DNA of 64,000 nt from Rhizobium esperanzae (GTDB lineage: Bacteria > Pseudomonadota > Alphaproteobacteria > Rhizobiales > Rhizobiaceae): assembly GCF_014197615.1 (NCBI RefSeq), contig NZ_JACIFY010000014.1:62001-126000 (forward strand), written 5' to 3'. Made by a program: the position numbers and the translations under genes. The notes beneath the pieces were generated by a model that saw only the letters and a list, made by a program, of their open reading frames with translations, did no database searches and was not told where the DNA came from. This document shows, piece by piece, positions 10,426-18,505 of this stretch (positions are counted from its first letter, which is position 1; the number at the start of each line of letters is the position of its first letter).

Positions 10426-11688
10426 CTACTGATTTTCCTGCGCGTCGTCGTAAACCTGCTTGATCTGTTCGACGAACTGCTCCGCGGTCAGACTGCCCTG
10501 GAAGAGACCGGTGTCTTTCTGATTGAGCACGTCGTAGTAGCCGGGGACCGGCCAGTCAGGATAGAAACCGAGGCCATTTTTGTCAGAGATCTGCTTGAAA
10601 ACAGCTGCGGCGTTCTTGCCGATGGGGTTGGTGATGGCGGAAAGATCAGCGGCGATCGGCACGCCGCCGGCATTGCCGAGTTCAGCTTGGTATTTCGGCG
10701 ACAAGGTCAGGCTGATCCACTCGGCGGCGAGATCGGGATTCTGGCTACCCTTGGGAACGACCCAGAGATTGCCTGTCGAGCCGACCGAATATTTCGGCGT
10801 CGGAATGACGAACTGACCCCACTTGAAGTCCTTGATGGTCGAGGCGAAAGTGCCGAGATTCCACGTGCCCGAGACGTACATCGGCGCCTTGCCGGAGGTA
10901 AAGAGCAGAGCCGCGTCCGTGTCCTTCATGCCCGTGGAGTCTTTGTTGATGTAGCCCTTGCCGACCCAGTCGACCAATGTCTGCGCCGCATAGAGGTAGG
11001 GCGCGCCGTCGAGGGGGGCCTTCAAACCCTGATAATTCTGGACCCAGGCGTCATCAGCCTTGGTATAGGCGAGAGAGGCAAGCAAGTGCTGGCCACTGGT
11101 GTCGATGGCGCCGAGCGCGAGAGGTGTGAGACCCTTCTGCTTGAAGGCTTCCATGCTGGCGACCCACTCTTCGAGCGTCGTCGGCGGCTTGAGGCCTGCC
11201 TTTTCGAACATGTCGATATTGTAGAAGCACGAAACATATTCGCCGAAGACCGAGACGCCCCAGACGGGGCCGGAGCCATAGATGCCCTTTTCGTCATAAC
11301 GGCTTAGGACAAAATCGCCTTCGTTAAGGATCTTGTCCCAGCCTTCCTTCTTCACATAGGCATCCAGATTGGTCAGCAATCCCTGGCTTGCAACCAGGCC
11401 AGCGGTCGCATTGCCCTTGTTGTACTCGAGCACGTCGGGGGCCTGATCGGAATTGAGGATCATGCCGCCTGAGGCCTGCAATTGCTGAAAGGTCTTCTGC
11501 TCGAAGCTGACGGTAACGTCCGGATGTTTCGTCTTGAACTCCTCGAGCGCTTTCTTCCAGACAATGCCCTGAGCCGTGGTCGGCTCCTCGAACCACCAGA
11601 TCTTGAAGGTCTTCTGCTCGGCATGGCCGATCGATGTCATCAGCATCGCCGTGCCGAGTGCCAGCGCAAGTCTTGCAATTCTTTTCAT
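10426..11688 (-). CDS. sugar ABC transporter substrate-binding protein (family 1)
   Basis: A 420-residue periplasmic protein with a Sec signal peptide (MKRIARLALALG ... GHA, cleavage about residue 23). The mature chain has the family-1 solute-binding fold of CUT1 systems: KIWWFEE start, a DAALLFTSGKAPMYVSGTWNLG hinge-like segment, and aromatic-rich ligand-pocket stretches. It is preceded by GGGAGGAAAGC before the ATG. A gap of 103 bp separates it from the upstream isomerase gene and contains GC-rich partial inverted repeats, which may adjust the level of the binding protein. Confidence 0.93.
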   Translation of the reverse strand: MKRIARLALALGTAMLMTSIGHAEQKTFKIWWFEEPTTAQGIVWKKALEEFKTKHPDVTVSFEQKTFQQLQASGGMILNSDQAPDVLEYNKGNATAGLVASQGLLTNLDAYVKKEGWDKILNEGDFVLSRYDEKGIYGSGPVWGVSVFGEYVSCFYNIDMFEKAGLKPPTTLEEWVASMEAFKQKGLTPLALGAIDTSGQHLLASLAYTKADDAWVQNYQGLKAPLDGAPYLYAAQTLVDWVGKGYINKDSTGMKDTDAALLFTSGKAPMYVSGTWNLGTFASTIKDFKWGQFVIPTPKYSVGSTGNLWVVPKGSQNPDLAAEWISLTLSPKYQAELGNAGGVPIAADLSAITNPIGKNAAAVFKQISDKNGLGFYPDWPVPGYYDVLNQKDTGLFQGSLTAEQFVEQIKQVYDDAQENQ

Positions 11689-11791
11689 GCTTTCCTCCCA
11701 AAGAAGCGGCTGCGCCGCGAAAAGACCAAGTTAGTCAGTCGTGGTGCCCCGCCAGGCCTCCCAGCCGGCGGCGCCCCACCTTAGGCGTCGA

Positions 11792-12700
11792 TCAGGGATC
11801 AACAACGAAATCTCCGCCCCGGCATTTCTTCAGATAGTTGAGCCCGTGAATCTGACCAGTCATTTCGAGTTCGTCGCGATAGACCGGATCGTGCCAGCCT
11901 TCGATGTCGATCGAACCCGACCAGCCGGCAAGGCGCAGTTCGGAAATGATGTCGGTCCAGTTGCTGTCGCCAAAGCCCGGCGTGCGCATGAAGACGAATT
12001 TCTCCTTGCCGAAGATACCGTGTTCCTTGATGACCTCCCAGCGGATGGTCGCGTCCTTGCCGTGAACGTGGAAGATCTTGTGCGCCCATTTGCGGATCTG
12101 CGGCATGGGGTCGATCAGATAGACCATCTGATGGCACGGTTCCCACTCCAGCCCGATATGATCATCCGGCGTCTCGTTGAACATCAGTTCCCAGGCATCG
12201 GGATTATGCGCGATGTTCCAATCGCCGCTTGCCCAATTGCCGTCCATGGCACAATTCTCGAAGGCGATCCTGATGCCCTTGTCGGCGGCGCGCTTGGCGA
12301 GCTCGCTCCAGATCTCTCTGTAGCGCGGCAGACTGTCGGTCAGCGGCTTGCCGCGAATGCGGCCGGTGAAGCCGGCGACGCAGGTGGCGCCGAAGTGATG
12401 GGCGTTGTCGATGCAGTCCTTCCAACCCTGCAGCGTCTCCAGGTCGATCGCGTCTTCTTCCAGTGGATTGCCGAACATGCCGAGCGTCGAGATGGTGATG
12501 TCGCGGTCGCCGATCGCATCGAGGCAGCGTTTGCCGAGTTCGGCGAGGTTCTGGCCCTTCGTCGTCTGCCAGAAGAAGGGTTCGAAGCTCTCGAAGCCGA
12601 GGTCGGCGATCTGGCCGATGCGCGCGGCGGCATCGCCCTTGTTGCCGCTGACCATGGTGCCGATGCGAATGGATTTTGCAGGGTTGCTCACGTCACTCAT
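11792..12700 (-). CDS. sugar phosphate isomerase/epimerase family (xylose isomerase-like TIM barrel)
   Basis: This is a 302-residue AP-endonuclease-2/xylose isomerase-like TIM barrel. Conserved metal-site stretches are visible: ENCAMDG, the EWEPCHQ segment, KIFHVHGKDA, and IDIEGWHD near the end, the pattern seen in IolE/IolI/hydroxypyruvate isomerase relatives. The likely role is isomerisation or epimerisation of the imported sugar or its keto derivative. The ATG at 12700 is one base after the stop of the upstream oxidoreductase gene, so translation is coupled. The open frame continues upstream but overlaps that gene. Confidence 0.88.
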   Translation of the reverse strand: MSDVSNPAKSIRIGTMVSGNKGDAAARIGQIADLGFESFEPFFWQTTKGQNLAELGKRCLDAIGDRDITISTLGMFGNPLEEDAIDLETLQGWKDCIDNAHHFGATCVAGFTGRIRGKPLTDSLPRYREIWSELAKRAADKGIRIAFENCAMDGNWASGDWNIAHNPDAWELMFNETPDDHIGLEWEPCHQMVYLIDPMPQIRKWAHKIFHVHGKDATIRWEVIKEHGIFGKEKFVFMRTPGFGDSNWTDIISELRLAGWSGSIDIEGWHDPVYRDELEMTGQIHGLNYLKKCRGGDFVVDP

Positions 12701-12701
12701 C

Positions 12702-13736
12702 CTATGCTGAAATTTCGATGCGCCGGCCGGTCTTGGCGCTTTCGATCGCGCCGAAGACCATGGCAAGGCTTCTGATATTGTCGGAATTGACGGTCTCGGG
12801 CTGCTTGCCGGTGCGGATTGCCGCGATGAAATCGGCAATGACGCTGGCGTGGCCGTGGGTTTCCTCGTCGTGCTCCGGACCGGGAACGTTTACGGAAACA
12901 AAGCCGTGCAAGAGGCCGGGCTCTTGCCCCGCGACGGCCGCTTTGAAGCTCTCCTCGCCGTCCCAGGTCAGCATTCCCTTCGAGCCGACGAGCCGCCACT
13001 GGCTTTCCCAGCTGGTGCGCTCGCCTTCGGCACACCAGGAGCCGCGATAGGTGAACACGATGTCGTCGGAAAATTCGAATATCGCGTTCGCCGACGCGCC
13101 GTGCCGGTACCATGAACCCTTCGGATTGCGCTCGACGCAATAGACGGCGAGCGGCTTTTTATCCGCGACGTAGCGGGCGGCATCGAAGGTGTGGATCGCC
13201 ATGTCGAGAAGCAGCACATTGTCCATGTCTTCGCGGAAGCCGCCGAAATGCGGCGCGAGGAAAAAGTCGCAATGGATGCCGGTGAGTTCGCCGATCGCGC
13301 CGCTGTCGACGAAACGGCGCAGGCGCCGGATCCCCGAGATGAAACGGCGGTTCTGGATGACGGCATGGATGCGGCCGGTCTCGGTGGCGAGATCGATCAG
13401 CGCGGCCCCTTCTGCGAGCGAGGCGGCCATCGGCTTTTCGCTCAGCACATGGCAGCCGGCCTTCAGCGCCGTCGAAACAACGTCGTAGCGCGCGGCCGGA
13501 ATGACGATGTCAAAGACCAGATCGGCCTTGGTGGCAGCGATGACTTCGGACAGGTCAGAGCCGATGGCGGCGCCTTCCAGACCGAACTCGGCGGCGAGCT
13601 TTTCCGCCGTCTCCCGGTTCAGGTCGACGAGGCCGACGACGGCGATAGACTCGGCGAGTTGAGGGTTGGAAGCGATGGCGCGCAACCAACCTTTGGACAT
13701 AGCTCCGCACCCGCACAGAATGGCACTGAATTTCAC
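12702..13736 (-). CDS. Gfo/Idh/MocA family oxidoreductase, first gene of operon
   Basis: A 344-residue NAD(P)-dependent sugar or polyol dehydrogenase. The Rossmann motif is near the start (LCGCGAMSKGW), the catalytic EKP motif lies in HVLSEKPMA, and a conserved MAIHTFD segment follows. The start is taken as GTG at 13736 because a strong GGAGGAAAT site precedes it and the protein then begins exactly at the first Rossmann strand; the longer ATG reading from 13865 would cross the operator and overlap the divergent regulator start. It leads the catabolic operon running to 6483. Confidence 0.88.
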   Translation of the reverse strand: MKFSAILCGCGAMSKGWLRAIASNPQLAESIAVVGLVDLNRETAEKLAAEFGLEGAAIGSDLSEVIAATKADLVFDIVIPAARYDVVSTALKAGCHVLSEKPMAASLAEGAALIDLATETGRIHAVIQNRRFISGIRRLRRFVDSGAIGELTGIHCDFFLAPHFGGFREDMDNVLLLDMAIHTFDAARYVADKKPLAVYCVERNPKGSWYRHGASANAIFEFSDDIVFTYRGSWCAEGERTSWESQWRLVGSKGMLTWDGEESFKAAVAGQEPGLLHGFVSVNVPGPEHDEETHGHASVIADFIAAIRTGKQPETVNSDNIRSLAMVFGAIESAKTGRRIEISA

Positions 13737-13782
13737 GATTTCCTCCAGGGAATGGCGCCAACTCTCCTCGTGACACGCACTC

Positions 13783-13796
13783 CGTAAACGTTTACG
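13783..13796. promoter_or_regulatory. perfect 14-bp palindrome, probable LacI-family operator
   Basis: CGTAAACGTTTACG is self-complementary with a central CG step, as in most LacI-family operators. It sits between the divergent regulator (start 13871) and the catabolic operon (start 13736), where binding could repress both. No second copy was noticed. Confidence 0.75.
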
Positions 13797-13870
13797 AATG
13801 GTGGCGGAAACATTTTGCGATGTCAATAGACGCCAAATGCGAAATTGCAGATCGGGGAAAATCAACAGCG

Positions 13871-14914
13871 ATGAAGGGGATCCGCCAGCTTGCCGAGCAG
13901 TTGGATATTTCGATCGGCACGGTCTCTCGGGCGCTGAACGGCAAGCCTGATGTCAACGACGAAACGCGGCGCCGCGTGCTGGCCGCAGCCGAGGAACTCG
14001 GCTACGTCGCCAATCAATCGGGACGGAGCCTGAGGCAGGGCGAGACGAAGGTCATCGGCTTGATGATTGAATCCAGCGCCGAGGCGGTCGAAAATGCCGA
14101 CAACTTCTTTCTCGGCGTCATCAGCGGCCTGCAGAGCGTCTTTGCCCGCCACAAACTCGACCTGATCATGCTGCCCTGCCCGAGCGACGAGGACCCGCAC
14201 GAATATCTGAAGCGCATGGTGGCGCGACGCATCGTCGATGCGATGATCATCTCGAACACGCAGCGCATCGACCGGCGCATCGATCTTCTGTCGCGGGCAA
14301 AGATCCCCTTCGTTGCCGTCGGCCGCAGTGTTTCGGCCAGCAATTCCCCCTGGATCGATCTCGATTTCGAGGGCGTGGCCGACCGTGCCGTCGAGCGGCT
14401 GATCGCGCGCGGCCATCGCCGGATCGCGATCACCGCGCCATCGAGCGAGGTCAACCTCGGCTACGTCTTTCTCGACAGTTATCGCCGCGCGCTCGAACGC
14501 CACGATATCGCCTTCGACCCGTCGCTCGTCATCCGCGTCAGGTCGAGCGAACAGGGCGGTTATCAGGCGGCGCATGAGCTGCTGCTGCTTGAAGAGCGGC
14601 CGACGGCGGTGATCCTGATCTACGAGCTGATGGCAATCGGCCTTTACCGCCGCCTGATGGAATCGGGCGTCATACCCGGCCGCGACCTTGCGGTGATCGG
14701 CTTCCGCGACGCTCCGCGGGCGCAGTTCCTGCAACCGTCGCTCAGCTGCTTTCGCATGTCGCTCTACGACCTCGGCGCCGCGCTCGGCCGGATGCTTCTC
14801 GCCAACATGCCGGCCTATCGGGAGGTCTATCCTGATGAGGCCTGCAACATCATCTGGCCGCTTGAGTTGACGCCGGGTGAAAGCGACGCGTTTCAGGTCG
14901 GAGCTATGGTCTGA
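13871..14914 (+). CDS. LacI family transcriptional regulator
   Basis: A 347-residue repressor. The N-terminal helix-turn-helix spans about residues 4-23 (IRQLAEQLDISIGTVSRAL), followed by the hinge helix and a periplasmic-binding-protein-like effector domain. The M-K-G-I-R start at 13871 matches the usual LacI N-terminus. An ATG at 13820 in frame would add 17 residues without family similarity. It is transcribed away from the operon it probably controls, with the palindrome at 13783-13796 between them. The effector is probably the sugar or polyol taken up by the adjacent importer. Confidence 0.92.
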   Translation: MKGIRQLAEQLDISIGTVSRALNGKPDVNDETRRRVLAAAEELGYVANQSGRSLRQGETKVIGLMIESSAEAVENADNFFLGVISGLQSVFARHKLDLIMLPCPSDEDPHEYLKRMVARRIVDAMIISNTQRIDRRIDLLSRAKIPFVAVGRSVSASNSPWIDLDFEGVADRAVERLIARGHRRIAITAPSSEVNLGYVFLDSYRRALERHDIAFDPSLVIRVRSSEQGGYQAAHELLLLEERPTAVILIYELMAIGLYRRLMESGVIPGRDLAVIGFRDAPRAQFLQPSLSCFRMSLYDLGAALGRMLLANMPAYREVYPDEACNIIWPLELTPGESDAFQVGAMV

Positions 14915-15024
14915 GCTGCAGGCTTGGTGGCCTTTTGTCAGCACGGTGCTGGGCGGTCGACGACTTTGGCAGGAAACCGCGGAGATGGAATCGAGGCCGG
15001 GATGGTTGGCAGAGCGGCAGGATA

Positions 15025-15041
15025 GTAGTAAACTTTACTAC
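15025..15041. promoter_or_regulatory. inverted repeat upstream of parDE, probable autoregulatory operator
   Basis: GTAGTAAA and TTTACTAC form an 8-bp perfect inverted repeat around a single C, ending 22 bases before the antitoxin start. Position and symmetry suit binding by the antitoxin, which autoregulates in ParDE systems. Confidence 0.6.
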
Positions 15042-15063
15042 CACCAGACCGAGGAGGCCAAAA

Positions 15064-15345
15064 ATGCCGAATGTCGAGAAAGTGAGCGTAGCCGTTACGA
15101 CGCATCAGGCCGCCCTGCTTCGCGACGTGGTCAAGACCGGCGCCTACGCTACTACAAGTGAAATCGTCCGCGAAGCCGTCCGCGACTGGGAGGCCAAATG
15201 GGAAGCCCGCCAGGCTGATGCCAAACGCTTGCGGGAGCTTTGGGACGAAGGCAAGGCTAGCGGCGATCCCGTGCGGGTCGATTTCGATAAGCTCCGCGAA
15301 GAGGCTCGTCAGGAACTGAGCGCTGCCCTCAACAATGCCCGTTGA
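15064..15345 (+). CDS. parD: ParD-like antitoxin (CC2985/ribbon-helix-helix family)
   Basis: A 93-residue protein with an N-terminal ribbon-helix-helix domain: the strand KVSVAVTTHQAALLRD, then TSEIVREAVRDWE, the standard DNA-binding region of ParD antitoxins. An acidic/charged C-terminal tail that would wrap the toxin follows. The ATG at 15064 has a GAGGAGG site. The frame upstream is open but not part of the family. Its last 11 bases overlap the toxin gene, an arrangement typical of parDE. It probably represses its own promoter through the repeat at 15025-15041. Confidence 0.9.
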   Translation: MPNVEKVSVAVTTHQAALLRDVVKTGAYATTSEIVREAVRDWEAKWEARQADAKRLRELWDEGKASGDPVRVDFDKLREEARQELSAALNNAR

Positions 15346-15646
15346 TCTCGTTTGGCTGCCCCAGGCACTGGCCGACGTTCGTGATATTTATGTGCAGGTC
15401 GGTCTGGAACAACCACAGGCGGCCGAACGGCTTTTCGATAGTTTTGAGCGGAAGGCGAAGCTGCTGATCGAGCAGCCGCGTATCGGTAGACGCCGACCTG
15501 AAATCCGGCCCGGGGCGCGCATGTTGGTCGAAGCGCCGTTTATTATGCTCTATGAGACCATTCCGGATACGGACGAGAGACCTGTCCGAACCGTCAATAT
15601 TGTGCGCGTCCTTCACGGCAAGCGTGATCTCGCATCGCTCGATTGA
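15335..15646 (+). CDS. parE: ParE/RelE family toxin
   Basis: A 103-residue toxin of the RelE/ParE superfamily. Recognisable elements are the N-terminal LVWLPQALADVRDIY, the middle LLIEQPRIGRRRPEIRPGARMLV, and the C-terminal strand VNIVRVLHGKRDL. ParE toxins inhibit DNA gyrase, but RelE-like ribonucleases share the fold, so the target is inferred from pairing with a ParD-like antitoxin. The gene starts inside the antitoxin gene, so the pair is translationally coupled. Confidence 0.9.
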   Translation: MPVDLVWLPQALADVRDIYVQVGLEQPQAAERLFDSFERKAKLLIEQPRIGRRRPEIRPGARMLVEAPFIMLYETIPDTDERPVRTVNIVRVLHGKRDLASLD

Positions 15647-15774
15647 GCCGAGGCGTGACCGCCGGGGGCTGATAAGCAAACACTTTTTATTTTCTATCAC
15701 ATCTATAGAATTTGTACTCTTATCTCGGCGTGCGATTTCTTTCACCGATAGCATCCTCAGAATTGGAGGCATCG

Positions 15775-16992
15775 ATGAACAGCGTGTTGAGGCAAACAGA
15801 CCAGATCCGGCCCGTGGCCGCTCGTATCGACAGCGAGGAGGAGGCGATCGCCACCGCCCGCAGGCTGGCGGCGCAATTTGCCGCGCGCGCCGCCGAGCGT
15901 GACGCCGACCGGATCCTGCCTTTCGGGGAGCTCGACCTCCTCGCGCAGTCCGGACTTCTGGCGATCACCGTGCCTTCGCAATATGGCGGGCTCGACGTGT
16001 CCAATGCCGTGCTTGCCGAGATCACTGCGATCCTGGCGCAGGCCGACGGTTCGATCGGCCAGATCCCGCAAAATCATTTCTATATTCTCGAAGCGCTCAG
16101 AACCGACGGCAGCGAGGAGCAGCAGCGCTATTTCTTCGGCCGCGTTCTGGCCGGTGACCGTTTCGGTAACGCGCTTTCCGAGCGCGGCACGAAGACGGTC
16201 GGCCATTACAACACCCGCATCACCCGCGATGGCCCGGGTTACCGGATCACCGGCCGCAAATTCTATTCCACCGGCGTTCTCTTCGCCGATTGGATCACCG
16301 TCTTCGCGCTCGATCCCGAGGAGCGGCTGACCATGGCTTTCGTGCCGAAGGGAACCGAAGGCGTCGAGATCATCGACGACTGGGACGGTTTTGGCCAGCG
16401 CACCACCGGCAGCGGCACGACGATCCTCGACAATGTCTATGTCAGCGCCGATTCCGTGGTCTTTCATCACAAGGGCTTCGAGCGGCCGACGACGATCGGC
16501 TCGGTCGGCCAGATCATCCATGCCGGTATCGATCTCGGCATCGCACGCGCCGCTTTTGCAGAAACGCTCGAGTTCGTCAGGACGAAATCGCGCCCCTGGA
16601 TGGATAGCGGCCTCGACCGCGCCTCCGACGATCCGCTGACGGTCGCCAAGGTCGGCCAGATCGCCATTCGGCTGGAAGCAGCAACCGCCCTTGTCGAACG
16701 CGCTGGCCACAAGGTGGACGCCGCCCAGGTCGAGACGACGGAGCAAAAGGTGATCGAGGCCACGCTTGCGGTCGCCGCCGCCAAGGTGCTGACGACTGAG
16801 GTGGCGCTCGAGGCTTCGAATACGCTCTTCGAGCTCGCCGGAACCTCGTCGGTGCAGATCGGCCTCAATCTCGACCGCCACTGGCGCAATGCCCGCACCC
16901 ATACGCTGCACGACCCGGTACGCTGGAAGTACCACGTTGTCGGCAACTATCATCTGAACGGCGTGACGCCGCCGAAGAACGGCGCGCTCTGA
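15775..16992 (+). CDS. SfnB family sulfur-acquisition oxidoreductase (DszC-like)
   Basis: This 405-residue protein has the acyl-CoA dehydrogenase-type fold of the SfnB/DszC group of flavin-dependent monooxygenases. Features are the N-terminal helical domain, VPSQYGGLDVS, a middle beta domain (SERGTKTVGHYNT, GRKFYSTGVLFADW), and the C-terminal RNARTHTLHDPVRWKYHVVGN segment typical of DszC relatives. Such enzymes use reduced flavin from a separate reductase to oxygenate sulfur compounds. The ATG at 15775 has a TTGGAGG site. The AT-rich 128 bp upstream probably holds the promoter. It is convergent with a second gene of the same family. Confidence 0.88.
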   Translation: MNSVLRQTDQIRPVAARIDSEEEAIATARRLAAQFAARAAERDADRILPFGELDLLAQSGLLAITVPSQYGGLDVSNAVLAEITAILAQADGSIGQIPQNHFYILEALRTDGSEEQQRYFFGRVLAGDRFGNALSERGTKTVGHYNTRITRDGPGYRITGRKFYSTGVLFADWITVFALDPEERLTMAFVPKGTEGVEIIDDWDGFGQRTTGSGTTILDNVYVSADSVVFHHKGFERPTTIGSVGQIIHAGIDLGIARAAFAETLEFVRTKSRPWMDSGLDRASDDPLTVAKVGQIAIRLEAATALVERAGHKVDAAQVETTEQKVIEATLAVAAAKVLTTEVALEASNTLFELAGTSSVQIGLNLDRHWRNARTHTLHDPVRWKYHVVGNYHLNGVTPPKNGAL

Positions 16993-17037
16993 AGTTTCAG
17001 CCGTTTCTCAAAACCACGGCGAAACCCTGTGACCTCG

Positions 17038-17058
17038 TCCTCGGCCTTGTGCCGAGGA
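17038..17058. repeat. palindromic intergenic repeat, copy 1
   Basis: TCCTCGGC-CTTGT-GCCGAGGA is a short hairpin-forming repeat of a type common between Rhizobium genes. A related copy in opposite orientation is at 17124-17146. Confidence 0.65.
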
Positions 17059-17123
17059 TCTGCGCAGCTCTAACTAAGCATCTGAAAAATAAACATTTAT
17101 TGTCAGTAAATTGCCGTGGTTAA

Positions 17124-17146
17124 ATGCTCGGCACAAGGCCGAGCAT
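17124..17146. repeat. palindromic intergenic repeat, copy 2
   Basis: ATGCTCGGC-ACAAG-GCCGAGCAT matches the core of copy 1 in reverse orientation. The two copies bracket an AT-rich spacer of about 65 bp between convergent SfnB-family genes. Confidence 0.65.
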
Positions 17147-17172
17147 GACGGAGGAGAGGTTGTCACAAGCTG

Positions 17173-17194
17173 ACCCACCGCGGCGGTGGGTTTT
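17173..17194 (+). terminator. hairpin with T run
   Basis: ACCCACCG and CGGTGGGT form an 8-bp GC-rich stem with a 3-base loop, followed by TTTT. It lies downstream of the SfnB gene ending at 16992 and just before the end of the convergent gene. Confidence 0.6.
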
Positions 17195-17219
17195 GCTTCC
17201 GGTGGCGGGCATCACCGCC

Positions 17220-18428
17220 TCAGCTGTAGAGGCTGACCTCCGGGATCCGGTCGTTCAGCACGAATTCGCCGACTTCCCTTGCCTTGTAGAAGACCGGGTC
17301 GTGCAGCGTGTGGGTGCGGACATTGCGCCAGAACCGATCGAAGCGGTGTTTGTCAGCCGTCGAGCGCGCACCGGTCAGCTCGAAGACGCGCGAGGTGATG
17401 TCCAGCGAGGCATGGGTGGCGTGGACCTTGGCGGCATAGGCTTCCGCCGCCGCCTCGCCGCGCTCGCGCGCCGTCACATCGCGGCCGCGGGCAAGGCCGG
17501 CCTGCACGGCTGATGCCGCGTTGTCGGCAAGCGCTGCCGAAGCCTTCAGTGTGGCGGTGAATTCGCCGACGCGCTCAAGGATATAGGGATCGTCGGCGGC
17601 GCGCTCGACGCCTGAGGTGATCCACGGCCTGGTGGTGGTTCTGACATAATCGACAGCCGCTTGCAGCGCGCCTTCGGCCGTGCCGAGATAAAAATTGACG
17701 AAGACCAGCTGGATGAATGGCGTGTTGAAGGTTGAAAGCACCGGTGCGGCGGCATCGGGCGCGGCGGGAACGCCGACGAAATCCTCCTCGTAGACCGGGA
17801 AATCGTGGAACTCGACGCTGCCGCTGTCGGACAGGCGTTGGCCGATATTGTCCCAGTCATCATGGGCGACGTAGCCCGGCCGATTGGTCGGCACGGCGAA
17901 GCCGGCGATCTTGTCGTCGAGAGCCGCATTGGCATTGATATAGTCGGAGACCCGTGCCGCCGTGGAGAAGGATTTGCGGCCGTTCAGCACATAGCCGTTG
18001 CCGCGGCGGGTCAGCACCAATCCGGGATCGCGTGGATTGACCGCCGCCCCCCAGTAAAGGTTCCTGGCGACAGTCTCGCTGCCCAGCGCATGGGCGCGCG
18101 CGGGTTCGAGCGCCCAATAAATATATTGGCTGTTGACATAGTGATAGCCGAGCAGTTGGCCGATCGAGCTTTCGCCGCGGGCCAGAATGCGCACGAGCTT
18201 CAGCCCGTCGACCCAATCGAGACCGCCGCCGCCGATCTGGGTCGGATGCAGCGCGTTGAGCAGGCCGGCATTCTTCAGTTTGATGATCTCGGCAAGCGGG
18301 GGGCGGCCTTCGCGATCGAGATCGGCGGCGCGCCGGGAAAGGTCGGCCGAGATTTCCTCGGCGCGGGCAAAGAGGTCTTCGCGTGTCGGGTTGCGACTGG
18401 CCGCGAAGATCACATTGGATTGGCTCAT
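17220..18428 (-). CDS. SfnB/DszC-like flavin-dependent oxidoreductase, second copy
   Basis: A 402-residue homologue of the protein at 15775-16992, with the same architecture: GGGGLDWVDG in the helical domain, NGRKSFSTAARVSDY in the beta domain and RNVRTHTLHDPVFYKAREVG at the C-terminus. The two are clearly diverged paralogues rather than a recent duplication. The ATG at 18428 is preceded by TTGGAG. It is the second gene of a reverse-strand unit with a sugar-type binding protein (77 bp gap), tying it to transport. It probably oxygenates an imported organosulfur or similar compound. Confidence 0.87.
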   Translation of the reverse strand: MSQSNVIFAASRNPTREDLFARAEEISADLSRRAADLDREGRPPLAEIIKLKNAGLLNALHPTQIGGGGLDWVDGLKLVRILARGESSIGQLLGYHYVNSQYIYWALEPARAHALGSETVARNLYWGAAVNPRDPGLVLTRRGNGYVLNGRKSFSTAARVSDYINANAALDDKIAGFAVPTNRPGYVAHDDWDNIGQRLSDSGSVEFHDFPVYEEDFVGVPAAPDAAAPVLSTFNTPFIQLVFVNFYLGTAEGALQAAVDYVRTTTRPWITSGVERAADDPYILERVGEFTATLKASAALADNAASAVQAGLARGRDVTARERGEAAAEAYAAKVHATHASLDITSRVFELTGARSTADKHRFDRFWRNVRTHTLHDPVFYKAREVGEFVLNDRIPEVSLYS

Positions 18429-18505
18429 GGCGGAACTCCAAATCTTCAAAAGATGATCCGGCGGGAACCGAACGCTCCCGCCGGAAAGATCGAGGATGAA
18501 AAGCC

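Noticed and set aside
11689..11791. GC-rich inverted repeats between isomerase and binding-protein genes
   Set aside because: Arms are short and imperfect with no T run, so a terminator or riboswitch cannot be supported.
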